Shown here: piece after piece, positions 44,176-54,982 of the stretch
Position numbering within the stretch: the first letter of the stretch is position 1
How the letters are laid out: each line of letters begins with the position of its first letter
From: Podospora comata
Taxonomy: Eukaryota; Ascomycota; Sordariomycetes; Sordariales; Podosporaceae
DNA: 64,000 nt
Assembly: GCA_017354895.1 (NCBI GenBank)
Contig: CP071496.1
Span: 1,984,001 to 2,048,000 of the forward strand
Reading direction: 5' to 3'
Notes under the pieces: generated by a model
Seen by the model: the letters and a program-made list of their open reading frames with translations, nothing else
The model's database searches: none
What the model was told of the DNA's origin: nothing
Program-made: the position numbers and the translations under genes

Positions 44176-45901
44176 TTATTGATAACTCCTCGCTAGCAAA
44201 TGCGGCTTCCGTTTGTTGACATCAAGAATCAACTGACCAAACAGCCCATTCGCCCAGGAGAACCAGTGACGAGTCCAGACGCTGACGCTGTGGGTGTTGA
44301 CGCTCTCGTGCATGAGACCCAACCCGTCTGTCGACGACAGGAGCTGTTTGATACAGCTGTAAATCTCGTCGTCGTCATCACTGGTGAGAGCCTGGACGAT
44401 GAGACCCATGGGCCATGCCATCCCCGGACCGATATGTGGCCCTCCCGTTCTGTTTTTCGTTTCGTCAGCCACAAAACTGTCACACCGCCGGAGCAGAGAT
44501 TCATATGCACACTCACGCATTCAAAACCGGCCCAAACATGTAGTAAGGGTTCATCTGACTCAGCGCAAACCTCCTCGTCCGCTGGTATGTCTCGTCTCTT
44601 CGGTCGAGGTAGCCGCCTAGCAAAGGGGCGGAGAGTAAACTGGGGATGTTGGCGTCGTCCATCAGGCTGTGGGAGCCGTAGCCGTCGATTTCGTAGGCGT
44701 AGATCCTGCCGTACAGTCTGTGATCTATCCTCCCGTGATCCTCTATCCCGGCTCTGATCTCCGCTGCCAACTTGGATATTTTTTTTGATGTTGAGGGGGA
44801 GATGGGGGAGATGTATGGGGATAGGAGGGAGAGGTAGGAGGAGAACATCATGTTTCCGGGGATAAAACCCTGGTAGGTACACGCGTCATCGCTAGGGCGG
44901 AAGGCACTCCTGACTAGGTTGGTACCAGGGTGAAAAGGGGGACCGGAGCCGGCGTTGGGGAGGGTTTCGGTTGAGATTGTGGTTAGGCGTTGGAATTGGT
45001 AGGGGGCGTAGGACACCGTGCCGGTGCGGGAGTAAGTTCCGGTTTGGAGGTCGGTGGTGATGGAGAGGATTCTCTTGAGGGCGGGGAGGAGGTTGAGGGA
45101 GGTGGTGAGGAAGGGGGTGTCGGAGGTTTGGGTGAGGTAGGTGTGGATGAGGGAGAGGAAGGAGGCTAGGGAGTCGAGTTCGTATTTACATTCGTGGACG
45201 GTTTTGGGGGAGCCTGGGGAGGAGGGGAGGGGTGGGTAGATGTGATCGGTTGGGGAGTCGTCTGACTGGGGAGGGGGGATGAGGGATTCTGGGGGGGCGA
45301 GGAAGGCATTGCAGTGGGGGGCTGTGAGGATGTAGCGGGCTTGGAGGTTGATGAGGCCGCGGTAGAGGGAGGCGAGGGAGGAGGTGGAGTTGGAGGGGGT
45401 GAGGAGGGGGGAATAGGAGGTTAGTTGGTGGGCTGAGTCGCGGAGCCACATGGCGGGGATGTCGCCGGTGGTTATGAAGGTGAGTTCTTCTTCTGGGTCG
45501 TTGTTTCCTGTCGGCTTGGGGGTTGGGTCTGGGCTGTTGATGTCTGTGGGGAGATAGCTGGAGGCATTCCTCCAGCTGAGTCCCTTCCAGGTTATGGCTG
45601 TGTCGAGGGTGTTAGGGAAGCAATTCTCAAAGAGACGGAACAAGTCTGGGTCTTTGATGACTTGTTTCATGGAGATGATGGTATCTTCCACCTCTGGGAG
45701 GGTAAAGGTTCGACATGATGGGCGTGGTCTTTGATAAGAGAGCTTGTAACGACCTGCTGACTTTGGTTCATGATGGGTGGAGGAATAGCCAGAGTAATCG
45801 GGGCAACTTGGAGGTTCTGGTTCAAGGGTGAGCTGAGCTCTGGGTGGTTGAGCTTGGGCAAGCACAGCAATAGTATGAACTAAGAGAATAGATGCCCTCA
45901 T
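44176..45901 (-). CDS. GH125 exo-alpha-1,6-mannosidase (secreted)
   Basis: Member of glycoside hydrolase family 125 (formerly DUF1237, 'meiotically up-regulated gene 157'), inverting exo-alpha-1,6-mannosidases. Exons are 45901-44517 and 44449-44176 (552 residues), with donor GTGAGT and acceptor CAG. The signal peptide is MRASILLVHTIAVLAQA. Family landmarks are FENCFPNTLDTAITW near residue 94, FITTGDIPAMWLRDSAHQL near 144, RSAFRPSDDACTYQGFIPGN near 340, ALSQMNPYYMFG and, in exon 2, TGGPHIGPGMAWPMGLIVQA and FSWANGLFGQLI. It is divergently paired with a GH92 alpha-mannosidase, suggesting joint use of mannan or N-glycans. Its stop lies next to a MITE. Confidence 0.93.
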
Positions 45902-47111
45902 CTTGGGCCAAACAGACGATAAAAGAAAGACATGTTCACTTGAACATTCGCGTGAGCCACACTTGGGGGTGGACTAGCATAAATGTCAATGATAAGAATG
46001 CCCAGGTTATGCAAGGGAACATCATCTAGAGTATTGGGATATTTTCAGAGACATAGACCCCAATTCAGCTCTGCAGCGGGCGGCAGTTGCGTTCCGTGGA
46101 CGACATGACAGCGGAAAAAGATCTGGCTGAATGGAGAACCTCTTGGCTTTGCGGGAGAGCACCTGGTTTGGGGAAGCTGAAGAAAAGATGGTGGAGGGGA
46201 ATATGTTGCACTGTGTTTAACCGCACAAAAACACACTGTCACTGACATGTGTTCCTGCAGGCCAACATCGTGGCCGTTGAGGCATAGTGGGTGGAGACGT
46301 CAAGTCAGATTCCACTCTCACTTGCATCCAACAATAAGCGGCCATGGTGTAGTGGTTAGCATTAATGCCTTCCAAGCATTAGAGTCGGGTTCGATTCCCG
46401 ATGGCCGCATTCGAAGACACTTCTTTGCTGTCAAGCACAGTGTGAGGAGTTACCACTAACTTTTGTTTCCTTGGGCCCCTACCATTTTGGGATGATTTTT
46501 GGGATGGCTTGGCGGTGAGGTTCAAGGTTGAGATGACATGTTGCTTTGGGACAGAGAACCCCTCCTTTTTCTTGCATCTACACACATTTTCGACACATTT
46601 TCCTTCTCTTTTTGTTTCACAAGAGCACTCGATACGCGCCACAATTGACAGCTCTCCCCTCCCCTCTTCCAAGAACAAATGCCATGATCAACCCCGCATC
46701 ATCCACACGGGAAATCTTCTGTGCATTTTCCGGGGGCGGCTCGTTCTGGACGGCGGATTATCGGCATCCTTGCAGAACTTGGCATCGGATAATCTGCAGG
46801 GCGTCCCTTGTATTGGCTTGGCTGCCAATGTCTGGGGTCTTGGGGGGGTTTGAGAGGCGGGAGGACAAGCTCCTGCAAAGCAGATTCTTGGACGTCTTGT
46901 CAAGTGGCCTTTTGAAGGATCTTTTTCTTGAGCTTGCCATCATGAGTGCATCATGAGGACCGTCTCTGTTTGTTTTGTTTCGGCCTTTTCTCATCTGACT
47001 ATGACGCTGCCTTGATGTCAACGACAAACAACACGATGTGCTCGCGGCATTGATTGCTTACCAACTCGATTTCAGGATATCAAGGGGGAGTTAACAGGTT
47101 GCGGTATCTTT
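45902..47111. promoter_or_regulatory. Divergent region between the two mannosidase genes
   Basis: Carries both mannosidase promoters and a tRNA-Gly gene at 46338-46409. Short frames on both strands around 46500-47000 show no domain. No regulator site is assigned. Confidence 0.5.
46338..46409 (+). tRNA. tRNA-Gly (anticodon UCC)
   Basis: A 72-nt cloverleaf with a perfect seven-pair acceptor stem (GCGGCCA with TGGCCGC) and discriminator A. The D-arm contains GGTGTAGTGGTTAGC. The anticodon stem is AATGC/GCATT with loop CTTCCAA, giving anticodon TCC. The T-arm is TCGGG-TTCGATT-CCCGA. No intron is present. Confidence 0.96.
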
Positions 47112-49894
47112 ATGGAATCAAAGATGAGGAGAGCTGAAGAGAGCTCACCATTTCGCAAGCCGTTCAGCATGGCGGCTGCTCCGTTACGTTTTAGGGGGAT
47201 GCCCCGGAGGAGTCGCTTTTTGGTGTATGCGTTGGTGTTTATCAGTTTCTTGTATCTGATACCGAGGATGCACTTGGGTATGGGTGGGACATTGTTGTTT
47301 TTCTTGATATCTCCCGAGGCTGCTGGACCTTATGGGGGTGGACACAAGGTTGATATCTTGCGATATGTTGATCCCTTGATCGGGACGACAAATGGTGGTC
47401 ATGTTTTTCCTGGAGCATCACTGCCCTATGGTTAGCCCTTCTTCTCGTATTTCCTAGGCTCCATCATTAACACCAGCTCTAGGCATGGCCAAAGCAGTCG
47501 CCGACACAAACAGCCACGCTGAAAACGCCGCCGGCTTCGTGTCCGACAACAGCGAGATCCTCGGCTTCTCACATATGCACGACTCTGGGACAGGCGGCCA
47601 GCCATCCATGGGTAACTTTCCCCTTTTCGTCCATGCAGGCTGCCCAGAGGATGATCACAAGCAATGCGTCTACTCCCTCATGGACCGCCCCGTCGCCAGA
47701 GTCAACGGCTCCGCCTTTGCCGCCCCAGGATATTTCAGCCTCAACCTCACCAACCATGTGCGCGCAGAGATGACGGTCACTGAACACACAGCTCTGTACC
47801 GCTTTTCCTTCCCAGGAAACGACACCCTCACATTGAAGAGCGACGACCCGCTCAGGAAGAAGGATGTCGATATCACTTACTCGCCTATTATCCTTGTTGA
47901 TTTGGTTGATCTGATGAACAGCAGGTCAACGGGCGGGATCCAGGTATACAATCAGTCTGGACGTATCGTCGGTGAAGGACAGTATCAGCCTTCTTTCGGA
48001 GCGGGAAGATACAACGCCTTTTTCTGTGCCGACTTCAAAGGTGCTGCCATTAGAAAGACGGGGACGTTTATCAGTAATAATGCCACTGAAGGAGTCAACT
48101 TTCTGGACGGGGTCGGTAATGGCTTTTACATCCCCTCTGGCTCGGCCGGTGCCTGGATTCAGTTTGAAAAACCGGTTGAGAACAACCATGAGATTGTGGC
48201 TAGGGTGGGCGTGTCTTTTATCAGCGTGGATCAAGCTTGTGACAATGCTGAGAGAGAGATTGCGGACTACAACTTTGAGAGGGTGGAGAGCCAGGCGAGA
48301 AAGGAGTGGAGGAAGAAGCTGGAGGTGGTTGAGGTGGATGGGACGGGAGTGAGTGAGGATATGCTGACCACTTTCTGGTCGGGGTTGTACAGGACATTGC
48401 TGTCGCCACAGAATTATACGGGGGAGAATCAGCTGTGGAATAATTCCACCGAGCCATACTTTGACTCGTAAGTCTTTGCCCAAGACAGCAGATGCAGGAC
48501 GACTAACATGCCGCAGATTCTACTGCATCTGGGACTCCTTCCGAGCCCAGCACCCCCTTCTGACCATCATCGACCCCCCAGCCCAGACAGACATGATCCG
48601 CGCCCTTATCGACATCTACCGCCACGAAGGAAAACTCCCCGACTGCCGCATGTCCTTCAGCAAAGGCTACACCCAAGGCGGCAGCAACGCCGACATCGTC
48701 CTCGCCGACGCCTTTGTCAAGAACCTCACCGACAACATCGACTGGGACACCGCCTACAAAGCCGTCCTCTCCGACGCGGAAGAAGAGCCCCAAATGTGGG
48801 GTGTCGAGGGCAGAGGCAACTTGGAAAGCTGGCATAAACTGGGGTACATCCCCTGGGACGACATCGACACCAACGGCACAGGCCCAATGTCCCGCTCCAT
48901 TTCCCGCGGTGTGGAATACGCCTACGATGACTTTGCCATCTCCCTCCTCGCCTCCGGCCTTGGCCACGACGCAGACGCCAAAAAATACCACCAGCGCGGC
49001 TCCAACTGGAGAAACTACTGGAACCCGGAACAGGCTGACCTCTACCGGGAAGACCCAGACGGTCCGGTGCTCAAGACAAAGTTCAAGGGGTTCATGCAAC
49101 CGCGCAAACTAGACGGCTCGTTCCGCTATGAAAACACCCGAGCTTGCTCCCCGGTGCACAACATGCACATCTGCTACTACGACACTCATCTCAGCTCCTA
49201 CGAGGGCTCACCGTGGCTGTACTCATTCTTTGTCCCGCAAGACATGGACAGCTTGATCACGCTTATGGGGGGGCCAGACGCGTTTGTGGAGAGGTTGAAT
49301 TACTTCCACACGAGCGGGATTTCGTACATGGGAAATGAACAGGGTTTTTTACCTGTTTTTCAATTCCATTATGCCGGGCGACCGGCGATATCTTCTTACT
49401 GGGCGCGCTCTTACATCCCTTCACTGTTCAACAGTTCAGTAAACGGCATCCCGGGCAACGACGACTGTGCCATGGGTGCATTCTCGGCGTTTGCAATGAT
49501 GGGGTTTTTCCCCGTTGCAGGACAAGACGTCTACCTGCTCACGCCCCCGTTTTTTAGGGAGGTGAAGATCAAGGCGAAGTCGGGGGGAAACAAGTGGGCG
49601 GTGATCAGGGTCAAGAACTTTGATCCGGAGGGGAGGAGGATATACATCCAATCTGCCACCCTAAACGGGAGGAGATACACCAGGAACTGGATCACGCATG
49701 AGTTTTTCATCAAAGGGGGCATCCTCGAGTTTGTGGTGGGCGAGGAGGAAGGGAAGGAGTGGGGGAGGGGGGAAGAGGATAGGCCGCCTAGTTGGTACGG
49801 TGATGAGGATTTTGGGGATTGGGATGGGAATAAGGGGGTGGAGGGGGTGGATGCGGAGGAGGAGGAGAGGCAGGCGGGGAGGAGGGGGAGATAG
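47112..49894 (+). CDS. GH92 alpha-mannosidase, membrane-anchored
   Basis: Calcium-dependent exo-acting alpha-mannosidase of family 92; most members are alpha-1,2-mannosidases. Exons are 47112-47430, 47483-48467 and 48517-49894 (893 residues), and each intron is about 50 nt. A single hydrophobic segment near residues 37-54 (LVYALVFISFLYLIP) after a basic N-terminus suggests a type II membrane anchor. Conserved blocks follow: VDPLIGTTNGGHVFPGASLPYG at the start of the catalytic region, GFSHMHDSGTGG, FYCIWDSFRAQHPLL, KGYTQGGSNADIVLADAF and IPGNDDCAMGAFSAFAMMG near the end. The tail beyond residue 840 is acidic and low-complexity. It is divergent from the GH125 gene, with tRNA-Gly between them. 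Confidence 0.95.
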
Positions 49895-50548
49895 TTTTTT
49901 TCTTGTGGTTCTGGTGTTGGGGATGTATATAGGGCAGCAGAAGAAATAAATGCTGGAGGTATAAGTGAAGTGCATCTTCAAGGTGTCGGTGACTAAAAAC
50001 GCTTCGATAGGCCTTATACACATATCACCAGGCATTAAACGCATATCACCAGGCATTAAACGCATATCACCAGGCATTAAACACATCTCAACAGAGCTCA
50101 AAACAGCTTTAATAGGCCTTAAACACATATTTGAGGCTTTGAATACATAGCAACAGGCCTTTCAAGATAATCAAGAGGCCCCAGGAAAGTGGTGACAATC
50201 GGGGTGGTCACATGATGTGCTCCATCTCTCCAAGCCAGCAGTTTTTTTGCCTAATTTTATGTATCACAAAATCCATGATTTCACGCTCAAACTTTTTACT
50301 ATGAGAATAAGTTTCACAATTCTGCAATCCCTCGTTTCTTGAGTGATAGCTCACAATATCTCACCCTGCGCAACATTGGCAAAGTTTTTTGTGTGAGACG
50401 GGACATTTTTCTACCCCTCCTTCATCAAAAAACTTACTACCCCTCAACACCAAGAAATATCATCACCACTCTTTTTTTTTCTTTTTCCTTTTTCTTTTTC
50501 TTTTTCATTTTTTTTTTTCACATTCACCAACCACAGACCAAAACAAAA
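49895..50548. other. Intergenic region with a 21-bp minisatellite
   Basis: Contains the GH92 3' UTR, a degenerate 21-bp repeat array and a T-rich tract (50470-50520) just upstream of the methyltransferase start. Confidence 0.5.
50009..50160. repeat. 21-bp degenerate minisatellite
   Basis: About seven units of AGGCATTAAACGCATATCAC plus one C. The second and third copies are identical and the outer copies are increasingly diverged. The 21-bp period keeps a frame open through it, which explains a short spurious ORF there. Confidence 0.85.
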
Positions 50549-51403
50549 ATGTCAACCCACGACTCAGACAACGAGTCAGGCGGCGGCGGAGAGCTTGGGT
50601 TGTTTTCCGAACCAACAGATTACTACCCTCCCTCCCCCCCACCAACAACAGAGACTTACACCACCGCGACGGGGGAGATCATAACCCTCCACCTCGTCGG
50701 GCACTCCCCCCTCGAAGCCCACCACCTATGGTAACCCCCCCTCCCTTGTTCTCATTCACACAAACTATTTCTGACACTTGGTTCACCTAGGAATGGCTCA
50801 AGAGTCATATCCCAACTTTTCGAATCAACCCCCACCACCACGGTGAAAAACCGCACAGTCTGCGAACTCGGCGCCGGCGCCGGCCTCCCCTCCCTCGTGG
50901 CCTCCATGCTGGGCGCTTCCCTCGTCGTCTGCACTGACTTCCCCGACCCGGACCTCATCGCCACCATACAAAAAAACATTGACGGGTGCCACCTCCTCCC
51001 CCACGACAACGACGAGCTCAATATCGTCGCTGACGGTTTTGTCTGGGGCGCCTCCCCTTCCACCCTCCTCCGCCACTCCCCTAACGGGTTCGACGTCCTC
51101 ATCCTCGCCGATTTGCTCTTCAGACACTCTGAGCACGGCAATATGATCAAGACCATCAGGGAGACTCTCAAGCGCACAAGAGAAGCAAAAGCCTATGTCG
51201 TCTTTTGCAGCTACCGCCCCTGGCTGAGGGAGAAGGATCTCAAGTTTTTTGACCTGTGCAGGGAGGATGGGTTCGAGGTGGAACAAATCTTGGAAAAGAA
51301 GATGGACAAGAAGCTTTTTGAGGAGGATCCGGGGGACGAGGAGATCCTCAAGACGGTTACGGGGTGGGTAGTTAGTTGGCCTGAGAAGAAGTGGGTTGCG
51401 TGA
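50549..51403 (+). CDS. EFM7: EFM7/NNT1-like protein N-terminal methyltransferase
   Basis: Class I SAM-dependent methyltransferase of methyltransferase family 16. The yeast member EFM7 (Nnt1) methylates the N-terminal Gly2 and Lys3 of eEF1A. Exons are 50549-50730 and 50791-51403 (264 residues). The intron has donor GTAACC and acceptor CTAG, and the junction restores the LWNGSRVIS block. Motif I is CELGAGAGLPSLVASMLGA near residue 84. The SAM ribose-binding acidic residue follows in VVCTDFPDPDL. The post-I block FDVLILADLLFRHSEH lies near residue 165, and VVFCSYRPWL near residue 198. An acidic N-terminus (STHDSDNESGGGGE) precedes the fold. The length fits EFM7; other family-16 lysine methyltransferases are the alternative. 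Confidence 0.85.
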
Positions 51404-51700
51404 GGGGGTGAGAAAATAAAGAGGGTGCAAGTGGTATAGTTGGAAAAATAAAAAATAAAAATTGAATGACAGGCCGAGTGAGAGAGGGGTAGGACGTGTG
51501 AGGATCATGAATACCACATACATCAAGACAATTCATGGGTCAACAATATGTGATCAACCCCAACCGGGTGAACAAGACACATACAATGTATATATCAACA
51601 CTCAAAGCTATGCGCGCACAAATTCATTCATCATAACCCTTCCCATTCCATGCCCCCCAATCCAACCCATACACATTTGCCCATTTCCCATCCCCTCCAC

Positions 51701-54700
51701 CTACCACCTCCTCCCATAAACATCATGCTCCTTCCTCGGCCTCCTCACCCCGTGCTTCCCACCAACAAACTCGCCCACATCCCTCGCCACACTCCTCCCA
51801 TCATTCCCCTCCAGCCCATCCACCCCCAAGCTCGCCCGAGCATCATGCTTGAACAGATCCAAAATCTCCTGCAAGCCCAGTTTCAGCTGGTTCTTCCCCT
51901 TCTTCCTCATCCCACCCTCAATCGTCGCCTCCGCCAGCATCCTCTTCTTGTTCTGCAGCTCCAGTATCCTAGCCTCGACTGTATCCTGAACAGTAAGTTT
52001 ATACACAATCACGTCCACCGTCTGCGTCAGTCTGTGGACTCGATCGATAGCCTGCTCCTCCACAAACGGGTTCCAGAACGGCTCAACAATGATGACGCGG
52101 GTGGCGGCCGTCAAATTGAGACCGAGGGAGCCGCACTTGAGAGAGCAGAGCAGGATGCGGGTGTGAGGGTCGGTGCGGAGGGCCTTGAGGGCAGCTTCGC
52201 GAGCGTCGTTGGGCATCTTGCCGTCGTAGCGGACGGCTTTCATGCCTGGCTGAGAGCGCAAAAACGGCTCGATGAGGTCGAGCATGGAGGTGAACTGCGA
52301 AAAGACAATGAACTTGTGCTCGTGGGCTTCCTTGCGCAGGATGGAGAGCAGCTCCCGAATCTTGGCGGATTGAGTAATGCCTCCGGAACTTTTGGCCGAC
52401 TTGGATTTCTTCTTCCGCTCTGGTTCTTGTTGGCCAGGACGGCGGGATCGTCTTCGGATGGGAAGGTCATCGTCTGAGTCGTCGTCCGGGTCCGAAGAGA
52501 TCAACTCAGAAGCGGAGATCTCTTCCTCGTCTTCGTCAGAATCTTCGGTATCCTGGGATGCGACTTGTGACTGCGATACCCTAGACACCGACACGAACGA
52601 TTCATCCTCTTCCGAGCCGGAATCAGACTCTGACCCGGATCCGTGGACGTCAGCCTGAGAGTCATCCTTGACAATGAAGCTGTCGAGCTGGCTCTCGTCA
52701 TCGTCATCTTCTTCAGATGAGTGCTCAGAGTCCTCGGAAGCGATATCGTCGCCACCGCCCTCGGCATCCTCATCCTCTGAACCCCCGCACTTCCCAAGTC
52801 TCAAAGCACCCTGTTGATCCTCACCCACCAACCAGCTCCCCTCCTCTTCCTCGTCGCTGTCCTCAACAATCCTCCTCGCTTTTGATCTCTTCTTGCTCGC
52901 CGCCACCTTCTCGATCTTGATCTCCTCCTTCACCACACTGACCCTCCTCCCATCCTTCTTCTTTTTCTTCTTGCTCGGACTCTCACTGATAACCTTTTCC
53001 ATACTATCAATGCAATCCGAGCACTTCACCTGCCCGCTCCCCATCTCCTTCTTGCTCAACTCACTCAGACACATCTCGCACTTCCTCGTCCGAATCCCCA
53101 TCCCCCCAAACGCATCCGCCAAATCATCCAAGTCATCCCCAGCCTTCCCCTTCGGCTGAGCAGTCGAATCCACCGCCAGCGCCTCCTGATCCTTCTCCAG
53201 CTTCGTGTCAGTCAACCTAGGATGATTGCAAGCCTGCCTCAACCTCAAAAGCAACACCAACGCATTCGCATAGTCAATCCTCCCCTTCATCATCTTCTCC
53301 AAACTCTTATCCGCCCTCGCCTCCAACGCATCATAAAACTCCCTCTCCGCCTCGGAAAACTCAGTCTCCACCGTCACAACTTTCCTTTCTGTGATCTTGA
53401 ACGCCGGCTTCGGCATCTCCCTCTCCTCCCCATCCCCCCCCCTCTCCTCCTCCATCTTCGCCTTCATAGCATCCAACGCCTTCTTCCCCCCAGCAACCAA
53501 CGCCCCCTCCTCCTTCAAAATCTCCTTCGTCCTCCTCTTCATAAAACACCTCAGCAGATTATGCAACCTCTTGATCGCCACATGCCCCTTCCCCTGCTTC
53601 ATCGGCCCATCAATATCCTTCCTCCACTCCCCCAGCTCATCATAAGGCGGCACCCTCAAAAAGTGCACCAAGCTCTGCAGCTCATCCAGATTATTCTGCA
53701 TCGGCGTCCCCGTCAAGCACCACCTGTACTCCGCCCTCAACCCACAGCACGCCTTGGTCGCCTTTGCATTCCTATTCTTGATGCTGTGCGCCTCATCCAG
53801 AATAACGCGATACCAATACACCCCAAAACACCCCACCTGCGGGCTCTTGGCCGGGTCCGGGTGGCTGTTCCCGTGCTCCGACACCAAAATCTGATACGTC
53901 GTAATCACCACGTCAAACTTTGCCAGTTGTTTCGTATCCTTGGTCCTGTTCGGCCCATGGTGCACACAAACCTTCAACCCCAACACCTCCCCGTCAACCT
54001 TTTCCTTGATCTCGGCCTCCCACTGCCTAATCAACGCCAGCGGCGCCACCACCAGCGTCCCCCTCTTCACCTCGGAAAAATGCTTCTTCCACCCCTTCCC
54101 TCCTTCTTCCGGCATGGGGTTCGACACAATGAGCGATATGCTCTGCAGCGTCTTCCCCAACCCCATATCATCCGCTAGAATCCCCCCCTTTGGCACCCGT
54201 CCCTTCTTCAGCGGTCCCAGTTCCCGGTTCTTCATCCATTTGACACCAACAACCTGGTGAGGTAAGAGCTTGACTTTAATACCGGCCAGGGTACCATCTT
54301 CCTGGACTCCCTCTTCGGGTTCTTTTTCTTCTGGCCCTGCTGTCTTCTTTTCCTCCTTGTTTTTAGGAGGGGCATCATCTTCCTCTTCCTCATCCTCCAT
54401 CCCCCCCTCTAGCAAAGCCTTGAGATCGGCATTCGCCTTGGCGGGATCGGTATAAAACGTCGTGTCCCCATAACCACCACCGCCGCCGGGCTTGGTGTAT
54501 TGATACACCGGCTGAGCCTCTTCACTCAGCGAGCTAAACATTGGCAGCTCCGGCTTCTTGGGGGGCACATTTTTTGGTTTGAGCGGACCAGAGTTCCTAT
54601 ACAGATCCGCGTGGAATTCGGGCCGGGTTTTGCGTTGGATGAAGAGGTGGTCTGAGTTCTTGTTTTTGGGGCCGAAGCGGGAGGGGAGCTGGGTTGGGTG

Positions 54701-54982
54701 GCCAAAGGTTGGGACTGGGGTTGGGGCTGCGGGCGCGGCGGGGCTGTCGGTTAGGTCGATTACTGTGCCGGGGGTGTTGAAGTTGTTTTTGTTGCTGTTT
54801 GCGAAGACGGATTGACCAGCGGCGGGTCGTCGGGCGGGAGTGTTGAAGGTGTTGGTGCCAAAGGTTGGTTGGGGCCGGCGGGCGGGGGTTTCGGTTGGGC
54901 CGATGGACATGTTTGCTGCTTGGGAGCTGAGGAACTCGAGGTCGTCGTCGCTGAAGGACGCTTTTCTCGCGGGGCGGACCAT
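51701..54982 (-). CDS. SNF2-family ATPase with a Cys-rich zinc motif
   Basis: Intronless 1093-residue SNF2 helicase-like ATPase, probably nuclear and acting on chromatin or during repair. The start is the ATG at 54982 (MVRPARKASFSDDDLEFL). The N-terminal 200 residues are disordered. The SNF2 N-lobe includes Walker A in DDMGLGKTLQSISLI near residue 275, the DEAH box in VILDEAHSIKN, and LTGTPMQNNLDELQSL. A C-x2-C-x15-C-x2-C motif (CEMCLSELSK...CSDC) lies near residue 655. A very acidic Ser-rich region of about 200 residues separates it from the helicase C lobe (FIVFSQFTSMLDLI, GSLGLNLTAATRVIIVEPFW, AIDRVHRLTQT). The layout resembles Rad5/Rad16/Uls1-group remodelers; I do not assign the orthologue. 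Confidence 0.9.
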   Translation of the reverse strand: MVRPARKASFSDDDLEFLSSQAANMSIGPTETPARRPQPTFGTNTFNTPARRPAAGQSVFANSNKNNFNTPGTVIDLTDSPAAPAAPTPVPTFGHPTQLPSRFGPKNKNSDHLFIQRKTRPEFHADLYRNSGPLKPKNVPPKKPELPMFSSLSEEAQPVYQYTKPGGGGGYGDTTFYTDPAKANADLKALLEGGMEDEEEEDDAPPKNKEEKKTAGPEEKEPEEGVQEDGTLAGIKVKLLPHQVVGVKWMKNRELGPLKKGRVPKGGILADDMGLGKTLQSISLIVSNPMPEEGGKGWKKHFSEVKRGTLVVAPLALIRQWEAEIKEKVDGEVLGLKVCVHHGPNRTKDTKQLAKFDVVITTYQILVSEHGNSHPDPAKSPQVGCFGVYWYRVILDEAHSIKNRNAKATKACCGLRAEYRWCLTGTPMQNNLDELQSLVHFLRVPPYDELGEWRKDIDGPMKQGKGHVAIKRLHNLLRCFMKRRTKEILKEEGALVAGGKKALDAMKAKMEEERGGDGEEREMPKPAFKITERKVVTVETEFSEAEREFYDALEARADKSLEKMMKGRIDYANALVLLLRLRQACNHPRLTDTKLEKDQEALAVDSTAQPKGKAGDDLDDLADAFGGMGIRTRKCEMCLSELSKKEMGSGQVKCSDCIDSMEKVISESPSKKKKKKDGRRVSVVKEEIKIEKVAASKKRSKARRIVEDSDEEEEGSWLVGEDQQGALRLGKCGGSEDEDAEGGGDDIASEDSEHSSEEDDDDESQLDSFIVKDDSQADVHGSGSESDSGSEEDESFVSVSRVSQSQVASQDTEDSDEDEEEISASELISSDPDDDSDDDLPIRRRSRRPGQQEPERKKKSKSAKSSGGITQSAKIRELLSILRKEAHEHKFIVFSQFTSMLDLIEPFLRSQPGMKAVRYDGKMPNDAREAALKALRTDPHTRILLCSLKCGSLGLNLTAATRVIIVEPFWNPFVEEQAIDRVHRLTQTVDVIVYKLTVQDTVEARILELQNKKRMLAEATIEGGMRKKGKNQLKLGLQEILDLFKHDARASLGVDGLEGNDGRSVARDVGEFVGGKHGVRRPRKEHDVYGRRW

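Noticed and set aside
49965-50150. Short ORF with ISPGIK repeats after the GH92 gene
   Set aside because: The frame is open only because the minisatellite unit is 21 bp. There is no sign of a gene.
53222-54178. 318-residue plus-strand frame opposite the SNF2 ATPase
   Set aside because: Shadow of the helicase core. No start context or domain.
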